DNA of 12,358 bases from an uncultured Lachnospiraceae bacterium (GTDB taxonomy: Bacteria > Bacillota > Clostridia > Lachnospirales > Lachnospiraceae). Below, one piece after another: positions 1 through 6,801 of the stretch. The notes below the pieces were generated by a model that was not told where the DNA came from, did not search any database, and saw only the letters and a program-made list of their open reading frames with translations. The position numbers and the translations under genes were made by a program. The stretch spans positions 1-12,358 of the forward strand of contig CAJTVT010000058.1 in the NCBI GenBank assembly GCA_910580015.1, read 5' to 3'. How positions within the stretch are numbered: position 1 is the stretch's first letter; the number at the start of each line of letters is the position of its first letter.

Positions 1-52
1 AAGACATCGCCCTTTCACGGCGGTAACACGGGTTCGATTCCCGTAGGAGTCA
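1..52 (+). tRNA. tRNA-Glu (anticodon UUC), 5' part outside the window
   Basis: The 3' portion of a tRNA is visible. The anticodon stem is 7-11 paired with 19-23, with loop 12-18 and anticodon TTC at 14-16. The T stem is 28-32 with 40-44 around a TTCGATT loop. The 3' acceptor strand is 45-51, with discriminator A at 52. No CCA is encoded. The acceptor 5' strand and D arm lie upstream of the window. Glu identity follows from the TTC anticodon. Confidence 0.95.
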
Positions 53-64
53 TTAAAAAAAGTA

Positions 65-93
65 TTGACAAATGCTTTAGACTATAGTATAAT
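65..93 (+). promoter_or_regulatory. Consensus vegetative promoter for tRNA-Cys
   Basis: A perfect -35 box TTGACA (65-70) and a perfect -10 box TATAAT (88-93) are separated by exactly 17 bases. Transcription would begin near 100, just before tRNA-Cys at 106. The box starts only 12 bases after the end of tRNA-Glu, so tRNA-Cys may be transcribed both from this promoter and by read-through. Confidence 0.9.
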
Positions 94-105
94 ATAATTC
101 GTTAA

Positions 106-176
106 GGCGACATAGCCAAGTGGTAAGGCGTGGGTCTGCAACACCCTGATCACCAGTTCAAATCTGGTTGTCGCCT
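106..176 (+). tRNA. tRNA-Cys (anticodon GCA)
   Basis: A complete cloverleaf can be folded. The acceptor stem is 106-112 with 169-175, the D stem 115-117 with 127-129, and the anticodon stem 131-135 with 143-147 around loop CTGCAAC. The anticodon GCA is at 138-140. The T stem is 152-156 with 164-168. The discriminator is T at 176, the usual Cys identity base, and CCA is not encoded. The first anticodon-stem pair (131/147) is a U-U mismatch, leaving four good pairs. A terminator follows at 188. Confidence 0.95.
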
Positions 177-187
177 CTTTTAATGTC

Positions 188-220
188 AGACGCTTGAAGT
201 TTTCAAGCGTCTTTTTTTTT
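188..220 (+). terminator. Intrinsic terminator after tRNA-Cys
   Basis: An 11-bp perfect stem (188-198 with 202-212) surrounds a 3-base loop and runs into an uninterrupted T tract (212-220). This is a textbook rho-independent terminator that closes the tRNA unit. Confidence 0.95.
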
Positions 221-285
221 CTATAAGATAAAACAATTATTGTACTTCGGCGGAAATGAAATATTTGTTTTAAAAAGTAAAGAGA

Positions 286-313
286 TTGTTAATTAAAGTT
301 CTATTCATATAAA
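286..313 (+). promoter_or_regulatory. Candidate promoter for the MATE gene
   Basis: TTGTTA (286-291) and TATAAA (308-313) are spaced by 16 bases and sit about 50 bases before the MATE start codon, after the tRNA terminator. The match is moderate in an AT-rich stretch. Other weak pairs are possible, for example TTGTAC at 240-245. The -10 region overlaps a 13-base string that recurs in the leader of the PocR-chemoreceptor gene. Confidence 0.35.
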
Positions 314-366
314 ATCAGGTACAAAGAGAATCAGAGAACACATTTTAAGAAAATGGAGGAATAGTT

Positions 367-1740
367 ATGGCTTTTGGAATGAAAAATCAAGCGGCGGATT
401 TGGGAAAGGATTCCATTGGAAAATTGTTGGTGAAATTGGCGCTTCCTGCAATTCTAGCCCAGATTGTAAATATGCTGTATAATATTGTAGACCGGATTTA
501 TATTGGACATATCAAAGATATCGGAGCCATTGCCTTGACAGGGGTGGGACTCTGTCTGCCTATGATTTTGCTGGTGATGGCATTTAGTGCTTTGACTGGT
601 ATGGGGGGTGCTCCTAAGGCCGCCATCTATATGGGAAAGGGAGATTTGGAGAGCGCAAGAAAAACATTGGGTTCCTGTGTGGTGATGCTGATTGGGACAG
701 CAGTGATATTGACAGTTGTATTTCTAATGTTTGGTAGACAGCTTCTATATGTATTTGGGGCCAGTGATAATACGATATCTTACGCATGGGGGTATCTTAG
801 AATCTATGTGTGCGGGAGTATTTTTGTTATGATTTCCCTTGGGTTGAACAGCTTTATTACGACTCAGGGTTTTTCTCTGGTGGGTATGGGAACGATTTTG
901 ATTGGAGCAGCCATAAACATTATTTTAGATCCAGTATTTATTTTTGGCTTTCAAATGGGGGTGCCTGGGGCGGCTCTTGCAACGGTAATTTCACAGGCAG
1001 TTTCAGCAGTTTGGGTTCTGCGGTTTTTACGGGGAAAACAGACAAAGCTTAAAATTGAGAAGAAATATCTCCAATTGAAACGGGAATATGTATTACCAGT
1101 ATTGGCACTGGGAGTGTCTCCCTTTGTGATGCAGAGTACAGAAAGTTTAATTAACATTTCTTATAACACATCTTTGTATAAATATGGTGGTGATTTGGCT
1201 GTATCAGCTATGACAATTTTGAGCAGTGTGATGCAGATGATTTTTCTGCCTTTAAGCGGTTTGACCCAGGGGGCACAACCCATTATCAGTTATAATTATG
1301 GGGCAGGAAATGACACACGAGTGAAGAAAGCCTTTCGTCTGTTATTCTTTGTCAGTTTTGGATTTGCAACGACAACTTGCGCTTTGATCCTTTGTTTTCC
1401 AGGTATATTCGTACAAATTTTTAATAATAGTTCCAAAGAACTCTATGATATGGCAAGCTGGGCAATGCGAATTTTTCTAGCTGGTTCTTTTGCTATGGGT
1501 GCGCAAATTGCCTGTCAACAGACATTTTTGGCATTGGGACAAGCAAAAGTATCTCTTTTCTTTGCATGTTTTCGAAAATTAATTTTAATGATCCCTTTGA
1601 TCTTTGTGCTGCCTTTATTTTTTCAAGATAAGCTTATGGCAGTATTCTTAGCCGAAGCTGTGTCCGATTTGTTAGCGGCAGCTGCAACTACGATTACATT
1701 TTTTATTTTATTTCCAAGAATATTGAAGAAAGAGCGGTAA
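367..1740 (+). CDS. MATE-family multidrug efflux transporter
   Basis: This is a polytopic inner-membrane antiporter of the multidrug and toxic compound extrusion family. Such proteins export cationic drugs or metabolites in exchange for Na+ or H+. The 457-residue length is typical of the family. The sequence has about twelve hydrophobic segments in two homologous halves (roughly 15-230 and 240-450). The first helix carries LVKLALPAILAQIVNMLYNI and is followed by the loop with the GHI motif. The second half repeats the pattern around GLTQGAQPIISYNYGAG. The N-terminal pattern resembles the MepA-like branch, but the substrate cannot be inferred. Start ATG 367 is supported by GGAGGA at 355-360 with 6-base spacing. 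An in-frame ATG at 379 fits less well. It is monocistronic on this evidence: a tRNA terminator lies upstream and a new promoter lies about 20 bases after the stop. Confidence 0.93.
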   Translation: MAFGMKNQAADLGKDSIGKLLVKLALPAILAQIVNMLYNIVDRIYIGHIKDIGAIALTGVGLCLPMILLVMAFSALTGMGGAPKAAIYMGKGDLESARKTLGSCVVMLIGTAVILTVVFLMFGRQLLYVFGASDNTISYAWGYLRIYVCGSIFVMISLGLNSFITTQGFSLVGMGTILIGAAINIILDPVFIFGFQMGVPGAALATVISQAVSAVWVLRFLRGKQTKLKIEKKYLQLKREYVLPVLALGVSPFVMQSTESLINISYNTSLYKYGGDLAVSAMTILSSVMQMIFLPLSGLTQGAQPIISYNYGAGNDTRVKKAFRLLFFVSFGFATTTCALILCFPGIFVQIFNNSSKELYDMASWAMRIFLAGSFAMGAQIACQQTFLALGQAKVSLFFACFRKLILMIPLIFVLPLFFQDKLMAVFLAEAVSDLLAAAATTITFFILFPRILKKER

Positions 1741-1759
1741 TTGGGACGGGGTATTTTTA

Positions 1760-1788
1760 TTGTTTTCTACTGGAAAGAATGATATAAT
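1760..1788 (+). promoter_or_regulatory. Promoter of the chemoreceptor/two-component cluster
   Basis: TTGTTT (1760-1765) and a perfect TATAAT (1783-1788) are separated by 17 bases, giving a start near 1795 and a leader of about 95 bases. A short inverted repeat, TATATG at 1796-1801 and CATATA at 1815-1820, lies at the predicted start and could be an operator. The following four genes have gaps of at most 35 bases, so this probably drives them all. Confidence 0.65.
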
Positions 1789-1826
1789 ATCGGCATATAT
1801 GAAACATGCAGGTGCATATAAATTCC

Positions 1827-1839
1827 ATAAAATCAGGTA
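1827..1839 (+). repeat. Leader motif shared with the MATE gene (copy 2)
   Basis: ATAAAATCAGGTA at 1827-1839 is identical to 309-321. Both copies are preceded by ATTC and followed, after one differing base, by AAA. Each lies about 60 bases before a start codon (367 and 1889). It may be a shared regulatory site or a chance match in AT-rich DNA. Confidence 0.4.
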
Positions 1840-1874
1840 AAAATGAAGGGAACGTTTGTCCTGAAGTGGAGAAA

Positions 1875-1879
1875 AGGAG
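1875..1879 (+). promoter_or_regulatory. Ribosome binding site that sets the 1889 start
   Basis: AGGAG at 1875-1879 lies 9 bases before ATG 1889 but only 3 bases before the in-frame GTG at 1883. Initiation at ATG 1889 is therefore preferred. Confidence 0.75.
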
Positions 1880-1888
1880 AAGGTGGTT

Positions 1889-2695
1889 ATGGAGATACTG
1901 GATTTTATTGAAAAAGAACAACTGCAACAGATACAAGACTTGTTTTCTACAACTACAGGGATTGCAGTCTGTATCATCGACCGGGATGGGAATCATATCA
2001 CTAGGGACAGTAATGTGAAAGATTTTTGTAAAAAATACAACAAAGGAAGTGATTTGGGGTCAAAAAGGTGTCATAAGAGTGAAGTGGAAGGAAAAGGTGT
2101 CTATTACTGTCATGCTGGTTTGTTGGATTTCACAGCAGATATTGTGGTGGATGGAGAGAAAATTGGAGCAATTGTGGGGGGACAGGTATTGCCACAGGAG
2201 CCTGATATTGACAAGTTTCGAAGACTTGCCATGGAGTTGTCTATTGACCCTGATGTATACATAGAGTCTTTGAAACAGGTTCCAGTAAAAACAGAACAAT
2301 TTATCAGAAGTTCGGCAGAGTTAATGGAATTGATGATTAATATGATGATTAATCAGGAGTATAAACTTTATAAAGATCAATCTAAGATAGAGGTAATGGA
2401 TAAGGAGATTGGTATAACCACACAGAATGTGAATCAAATTGAAGTGATGGTGCGTGATTTGACCAAGGTTTCCAGAAAGCAGAATATTCTTGCTTTGAAT
2501 GCTTCTATTGAAGCAGCTCGTGCAGGAGAGGCAGGAAGAGGATTTAATATTGTCGCGGGAGAGATGGAAAAGCTTTCCTCAATGGCGACAGAAAAATATG
2601 CCGCTATTATAGCAAAGGCCGGAGAGATTGATGAATCATTAAAGAGGATTAATACAGAATTTGCGAAAGGAAATACAGAATCTGATTTGTTGTGA
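1889..2695 (+). CDS. Short soluble chemoreceptor: PocR-type sensor plus minimal MCP hairpin
   Basis: This is a predicted cytoplasmic chemoreceptor of 268 residues with no membrane segment. Residues about 4-145 match a PocR-type ligand-binding domain, a family linked by published domain analysis to sensing small hydrocarbon derivatives. The diagnostic features are C61 (KRCHKSE), C74 (YYCHAGL), and the hydrophobic run ending GAIVGGQVLP; C47 is a further nearby cysteine. Residues about 148-268 form a chemoreceptor hairpin whose tip is NILALNASIEAARAGEAGRGF (199-219), the CheA/CheW-contacting region. Each coiled-coil arm is only about 57 residues, so the adaptation (methylation) bundles of normal receptors seem absent. 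The protein ends naturally, and no continuation of the arm is seen in the 35 bases before the next gene. It is first in an apparent operon with a membrane chemoreceptor and a two-component pair. Start ATG 1889 is preferred over GTG 1883. The ligand is unknown. Confidence 0.88.
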   Translation: MEILDFIEKEQLQQIQDLFSTTTGIAVCIIDRDGNHITRDSNVKDFCKKYNKGSDLGSKRCHKSEVEGKGVYYCHAGLLDFTADIVVDGEKIGAIVGGQVLPQEPDIDKFRRLAMELSIDPDVYIESLKQVPVKTEQFIRSSAELMELMINMMINQEYKLYKDQSKIEVMDKEIGITTQNVNQIEVMVRDLTKVSRKQNILALNASIEAARAGEAGRGFNIVAGEMEKLSSMATEKYAAIIAKAGEIDESLKRINTEFAKGNTESDLL

Positions 2696-2730
2696 CAAGC
2701 GGAATAGAATAAGACATCAGAAAGGCGGAG

Positions 2731-4494
2731 ATGGAATTGAAAATACATCAGACGGAGAAAAAGCTAGGGAAGAGAAAGACCAGAGGATTGAGTATTCGTG
2801 TTAAAATTTTATTTCCAGCCAGCATTTTAATAATTTTGCTGTGTGTGACATTGGGAGTAAGTTCTTATGTGCGGATGAAAGATGGTCTGATAGCGATGGC
2901 TGTGGAACAGGCGCAGATGGCAGCAGTTGTCTCTGTAAAAGTGCTTGACGGAGAAAAGTTGGCTAAATTAAGGCCAGGAGATGAGAGCGATGTGCAGTTT
3001 CAGGAACAGTTAGCTACTCTGAGGGGGGTTCGTGATGATTGTGGAATTAAATATCTGTATACATTGTATTTAGAGGGAGATCAAGTGTATTATGGGATAG
3101 ATACAGATGATAATCCGGAAAGCCACAATAAAATTGGAATACCTTTTGAGTTATCTTATCAGGAGCTTCGAGATGTATTTGCAGGAGAAATATATATACA
3201 GAATTATATTGATTCTACAGAAGATGGGGATTTAATCTCCGCCTATATGCCTGTTTTAGATGCCAGCGGCAAGAATGTATCAGCCATTGTGGGATGTGAT
3301 TACGATGCGTCTGGGGTTATTCAGCGTTTGGATGTTATATTGAAGCAGGTGGTAGGAATTGCTTTGATTTGTTTGATTCTTGGACTGATCATTATGAATT
3401 TTATTACAAGTGCAATCATTAAGAGTCTGCATACGGTTGACAAGAAAATTTATGAGTTGGTACATAATGAGGGGGATTTAACGCAGCGTTTGGATGTTCA
3501 TTCTGGGGATGAGATGGAATTAATTGCAGAAAATGTAAATGAATTGTTGGCATATATCAGAGGAATTATGCTTAATATTGCTGCAAATTCAAAACATTTG
3601 AACAAATCAACAGGTGTCATAGCAGAAAACTTATCAGATGCAGAGATGAGTATTACAGACGTGTCCTCTACTATGGAACAGATGAGTGCTGCATTGCAGG
3701 AATCCAGTGTGTCCTTGGATCAGATTAATGAATCGATTCAGCAAATTTTTCTGTTGATAGAACAGATTAACATACAAGCGGAATGTGGAGGTCGCTCTTC
3801 GGATGAAATTATGGGTCGGGCTTCAAAGGTTCATTCAAAGGCTATTTTAGAACAACAGGAGGCCAAGAGCCGGGTTGCTGATATGGCGGCATCAGTTCAA
3901 CAGAAAATTGAAAAATCCAAAGAGGTTGAAGCCATCCGTGAACTTACCAAAAATATTATTAGTATTACCGAGGAAACAAATCTTTTGGCGTTAAATGCAA
4001 GTATTGAGGCGGCACGTGCAGGTGAGGCGGGAAAAGGATTTGCAGTTGTGGCAGATGAGATTGGTAAACTTGCGCTCAATTCTGCAAATGCAGCCACTGA
4101 GATACAAAAGGTGACGACAGCTGTGATACAGACAGTGGATGAACTTGCAGAAGAATCCGAAGAGATGGTTGCTTTTATGGATGAAACTGCTATGAGTGGT
4201 TATGAGAAATTGTTGCAAACCAGTGAAAGTTATCAGGAAGATGTAGGAAGCATGAATAAAATGATGCTGGAATTTGCAGAAGATAGTGCGCAATTAAGGA
4301 TGGGTATGGATCATATTCGAGATGCTGTGGAAAGTGTAAAAGATGCAGTGAGCGAGAGTGCCCAAGGAGTTACCAGTGTGACAGAAAAGGCGGTGGATTT
4401 AACTTCCAGTGTGGTTGACATTGGAGCGGAGGCAAATTCCAATATGGAAATTGCAAGCTTGCTGAATCAGGAAGTTGATAAATTTAAAATTTAG
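2731..4494 (+). CDS. Methyl-accepting chemotaxis protein (membrane, Cache-like sensor, HAMP)
   Basis: This is a transmembrane chemoreceptor of 587 residues. It binds an external ligand and controls CheA through CheW. A basic N-terminus precedes TM1 (about 26-47). The extracytoplasmic sensor is about 48-205 and has the look of a single Cache/PAS-like fold (IKYLYTLYLEGDQVYYGID, later SAIVGCDYD). TM2 is about 207-227 and HAMP about 228-280. A long signalling coiled coil then runs to the end. The hairpin tip begins at E414 and contains LLALNASIEAARAGEAGKGF, followed by VVADEIGKLA. Downstream helices with repeated E/Q and A/S positions could carry methylation sites. The ribosome binding site AAAGGCGGAG directly abuts ATG 2731, with AGGCGG at 2723-2728. 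The gap to the upstream PocR receptor is 35 bases and to the response regulator 22 bases, implying one transcript. No ligand can be named. Confidence 0.94.
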   Translation: MELKIHQTEKKLGKRKTRGLSIRVKILFPASILIILLCVTLGVSSYVRMKDGLIAMAVEQAQMAAVVSVKVLDGEKLAKLRPGDESDVQFQEQLATLRGVRDDCGIKYLYTLYLEGDQVYYGIDTDDNPESHNKIGIPFELSYQELRDVFAGEIYIQNYIDSTEDGDLISAYMPVLDASGKNVSAIVGCDYDASGVIQRLDVILKQVVGIALICLILGLIIMNFITSAIIKSLHTVDKKIYELVHNEGDLTQRLDVHSGDEMELIAENVNELLAYIRGIMLNIAANSKHLNKSTGVIAENLSDAEMSITDVSSTMEQMSAALQESSVSLDQINESIQQIFLLIEQINIQAECGGRSSDEIMGRASKVHSKAILEQQEAKSRVADMAASVQQKIEKSKEVEAIRELTKNIISITEETNLLALNASIEAARAGEAGKGFAVVADEIGKLALNSANAATEIQKVTTAVIQTVDELAEESEEMVAFMDETAMSGYEKLLQTSESYQEDVGSMNKMMLEFAEDSAQLRMGMDHIRDAVESVKDAVSESAQGVTSVTEKAVDLTSSVVDIGAEANSNMEIASLLNQEVDKFKI

Positions 4495-4516
4495 ATAACG
4501 CTAGGAGTGACAGAGT

Positions 4517-5197
4517 ATGCGGATTTTACTTGCGGAGGATGAACAAGACCTAAACAGAATTATTACTCAGAAATTAGGATCGGATGGTTATAGTGTCGAT
4601 AGCTGTTATGATGGTAAGGAAGCGATGGAATTACTTTCATGTGCGGAGTATGATGCTATCATTCTAGATATCATGATGCCGAAGGCGGACGGATATGAGG
4701 TACTGCGTAAGCTTCGCAGCTCTGGAACTTCCACTCCTGTTCTCTTTCTTACGGCGAGAGATGCTGTTTCAGATCGTGTGAAGGGATTAGATAGCGGGGC
4801 AAATGATTATTTGGTAAAGCCATTTTCTTTTGAGGAATTGTCTGCACGTCTGCGGGTTATGTTGCGTACTTCTTTTGGAGTTACAAGTAATGTTCTATCT
4901 TTGGCAGATCTGACAATGGACTGCACAGCTCATGTCGTAAAACGCGGTGGTAAAGAGATTTCCCTATCTGCCAAGGAATATGAACTGCTAGAATATATGC
5001 TGCATAATCAGGGAATTGTATTATCAAGGGAGAAGATCGAGGATCATATCTGGAATTTTGATTATGAGGGAGGTACAAATATAGTGGATGTCTACATTCG
5101 CTATCTCAGGAAAAAATTAGATGAAGGCCAGGCTGAAAAATTAATTCACACCGTTCGTGGAAAGGGTTATGTGCTGCGGGAGGCAGATGGGAAATGA
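4517..5197 (+). CDS. OmpR/PhoB-family response regulator
   Basis: This is a DNA-binding response regulator of 226 residues. The receiver domain (about 1-115) has the acidic pair E7/D8, the phospho-acceptor D51 in ILDIMMP, the switch T79 in FLTARD, and K101 in VKPFSF. The C-terminal winged-helix domain (about 125-222) carries LSAKEYELLEYML, the recognition-helix region NIVDVYIRYLRKKLD, and the closing wing TVRGKGYVL, all typical of the OmpR class. AGGAG at 4503-4507 lies 9 bases before ATG 4517. The stop overlaps the kinase start by 4 bases (ATGA), the usual translational coupling of cognate partners. It probably regulates local genes, with the PepSY protein gene downstream the nearest candidate. 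No target operator is identifiable by eye. Confidence 0.96.
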   Translation: MRILLAEDEQDLNRIITQKLGSDGYSVDSCYDGKEAMELLSCAEYDAIILDIMMPKADGYEVLRKLRSSGTSTPVLFLTARDAVSDRVKGLDSGANDYLVKPFSFEELSARLRVMLRTSFGVTSNVLSLADLTMDCTAHVVKRGGKEISLSAKEYELLEYMLHNQGIVLSREKIEDHIWNFDYEGGTNIVDVYIRYLRKKLDEGQAEKLIHTVRGKGYVLREADGK

Positions 5198-6618
5198 AAA
5201 ACCTGTCAATTCGTTTCAAGATTACCTTGTGGTTTACAGTAGCTTTAAGTGTGGTAGTGTTTTTTACCTGTTTTGTGGTACTTTATGCAGATCATCAAAT
5301 TATACAAAAAACCATACGAGACAGCCTCATCGAAACAGTGGAAAACAATGTGGATGAGGTTGAATTTTATATTAATTTTAATCATACAGATTTTAAGGAA
5401 ATTGATGAATATATCGCGTTTCATAACGGATATCTGGAGATAGATGATGATTTTTTGGATCAGGTAAATGAAGTTTATACTGCGCTATATTATGAAGATG
5501 GAACACTGCTCTATGGAGAGAATCCTATTTCAAGAAATACTTCTCAGTTGCAATTTACAGATTCCAGTATTCAGCGAATTACAGTAAAAGACACAATTTT
5601 TTATATTTTTGATCGAAAATTAACATCCGAAGGTTTAGATGGACTTTGGCTTAGGGGAGTGGTTTCAGAATATCAGGGAGCAGTTCATATGTCCAGTATT
5701 ACTCGACTGGCTCTTTTATTCCTGCCTTTGTTGGTTTTGATTTCCTCTATGGGAGGCTATCTGTTGGCCAGAAGGATGTTAAGGCCCATTCAGGAAATTT
5801 CAGATTCTGCATCTAAGATTAGAACAGGAGGCGATCTGAAAAAAAGAATTGAGATTGGAAGTGGAAAAGATGAGCTTCATCAGCTTGCAGAGAGCTTTAA
5901 TAAGATGTTCCAACGTCTGGAGGAGGAATTTGAGGCGGAGCGTCAATTTACATCGGATGCCTCCCACGAACTACGTACCCCAGTTTCTGTGATTCTGGCA
6001 CAATGTGAATTTTCCTTGGAGGTGCAAAGAAGCAGTGAAGAATATGAAAATGCTCTCTGCACAATCCAGCGACAGGGCAGAAAAATGTCAAGGTTGATTA
6101 ATGATATGTTAGATTTTACGCGTTTGGAGATGCGGGCAGAAAGTTATATCAAGGAATCAATTCTTATGACAGAGCTTGTAGAAACCATTTGTTTTGATAT
6201 GGCATTGATTCAAGAGAAGGATATTACCTTAGATTATGAGGCAGAGAGTAATGTGTATTTTAATGGTAATCGCCAACTTCTCTCTAGGATGCTTACAAAT
6301 CTTATAAGCAACGCATATCGGTATGGGAAAGAACATGGACATATTTTTGTTCGGTTAATTTGCACGGAAGGAACAATGGAATTGTCTGTTACAGATGATG
6401 GAATAGGGATTGATCCAGGGGAACAGGACAAAATTTTTCGTCGTTTTTATCAGGCAGATCCTTCGCATTCTGGGGTTGGCACAGGATTGGGATTATCCAT
6501 GGTCTATGAGATTACTCAGTTCCATCATGGAAAGATCCATGTTGAGAGTGAACCAGGAACAGGCAGCAAGTTTACATTTTTGGCTGATTGCAGGGATGAA
6601 TTTTCAAATACGCTTTAA
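5194..6618 (+). CDS. Sensor histidine kinase (HAMP, HisKA, HATPase)
   Basis: This is a membrane sensor kinase of 474 residues and the cognate partner of the upstream regulator. TM1 is about 10-32, an acidic extracytoplasmic sensor about 33-166, TM2 about 172-191, and HAMP about 192-245. The phospho-accepting H258 sits in ASHELRTPVSVILAQCEF. In the ATPase domain the N box has N373 (NLISNAYRYG), the G1 box is DDGIGID from D401, the F box is FRRFYQ, and the G2 box is GTGLGLSMVYE from G429. All catalytic motifs are intact, so it should be an active kinase. GGGAGG at 5178-5183, inside the regulator gene, precedes ATG 5194 by 10 bases. The sensor matches no family I can name, so the stimulus is unknown. 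A downstream PepSY-domain gene is a common companion of such pairs and may link it to the cell envelope. Confidence 0.96.
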   Translation: MKNLSIRFKITLWFTVALSVVVFFTCFVVLYADHQIIQKTIRDSLIETVENNVDEVEFYINFNHTDFKEIDEYIAFHNGYLEIDDDFLDQVNEVYTALYYEDGTLLYGENPISRNTSQLQFTDSSIQRITVKDTIFYIFDRKLTSEGLDGLWLRGVVSEYQGAVHMSSITRLALLFLPLLVLISSMGGYLLARRMLRPIQEISDSASKIRTGGDLKKRIEIGSGKDELHQLAESFNKMFQRLEEEFEAERQFTSDASHELRTPVSVILAQCEFSLEVQRSSEEYENALCTIQRQGRKMSRLINDMLDFTRLEMRAESYIKESILMTELVETICFDMALIQEKDITLDYEAESNVYFNGNRQLLSRMLTNLISNAYRYGKEHGHIFVRLICTEGTMELSVTDDGIGIDPGEQDKIFRRFYQADPSHSGVGTGLGLSMVYEITQFHHGKIHVESEPGTGSKFTFLADCRDEFSNTL

Positions 6619-6637
6619 AATTTATAAAGATTTTATT

Positions 6638-6753
6638 CCCGCGAGCAACGAGTCAAGTGGCCGCCAACAGATATTTGGCGACTGCCGCGAGGGTCAAATA
6701 CCCCGCTGTTTTGCAGCGCTGCAAGTTTGATACCCCGTTGCTTGCAGCGGGGT
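6638..6753 (+). repeat. GC-rich multi-hairpin element with inverted ends (MITE/REP-like)
   Basis: This block of about 116 bases is markedly more GC-rich than its AT-rich surroundings and contains no gene. Its ends are imperfect inverted repeats: CCCGCGAGCAACG at 6638-6650 can pair with 6736-6751. Inside are separate hairpins: 6662-6667 with 6675-6680, 6687-6694 with 6700-6706 (GCG-bulged A-GGGT with ACCCCGC), the perfect 14-base palindrome TTGCAGCGCTGCAA at 6711-6724, and a strong stem 6732-6741 with 6744-6753. Two half-similar units, each with GATACCCC or AATACCCC followed by G(C/T)TG and TTGCAGCG, lie in tandem. The last hairpin is followed by only a weak T-rich run, so it could attenuate transcription into the PepSY gene. 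It is most likely a dispersed intergenic element, but its copy number cannot be judged from here. Confidence 0.6.
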
Positions 6754-6801
6754 CTTTGATTTGTAGTATGAGAGATAGAAAAAGTGGAAAGGGAAAGCGA
6801 T

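Noticed and set aside
1743..1760. A G-rich string GGGACGGGG followed by T's just after the MATE gene, as a possible terminator.
   Set aside because: It looks like one arm of a terminator hairpin, but no complementary C-rich arm exists nearby, so no stem can form.
1883..1885. GTG start for the PocR chemoreceptor.
   Set aside because: It is only 3 bases from the AGGAG sequence; ATG 1889 at 9 bases is far better placed.
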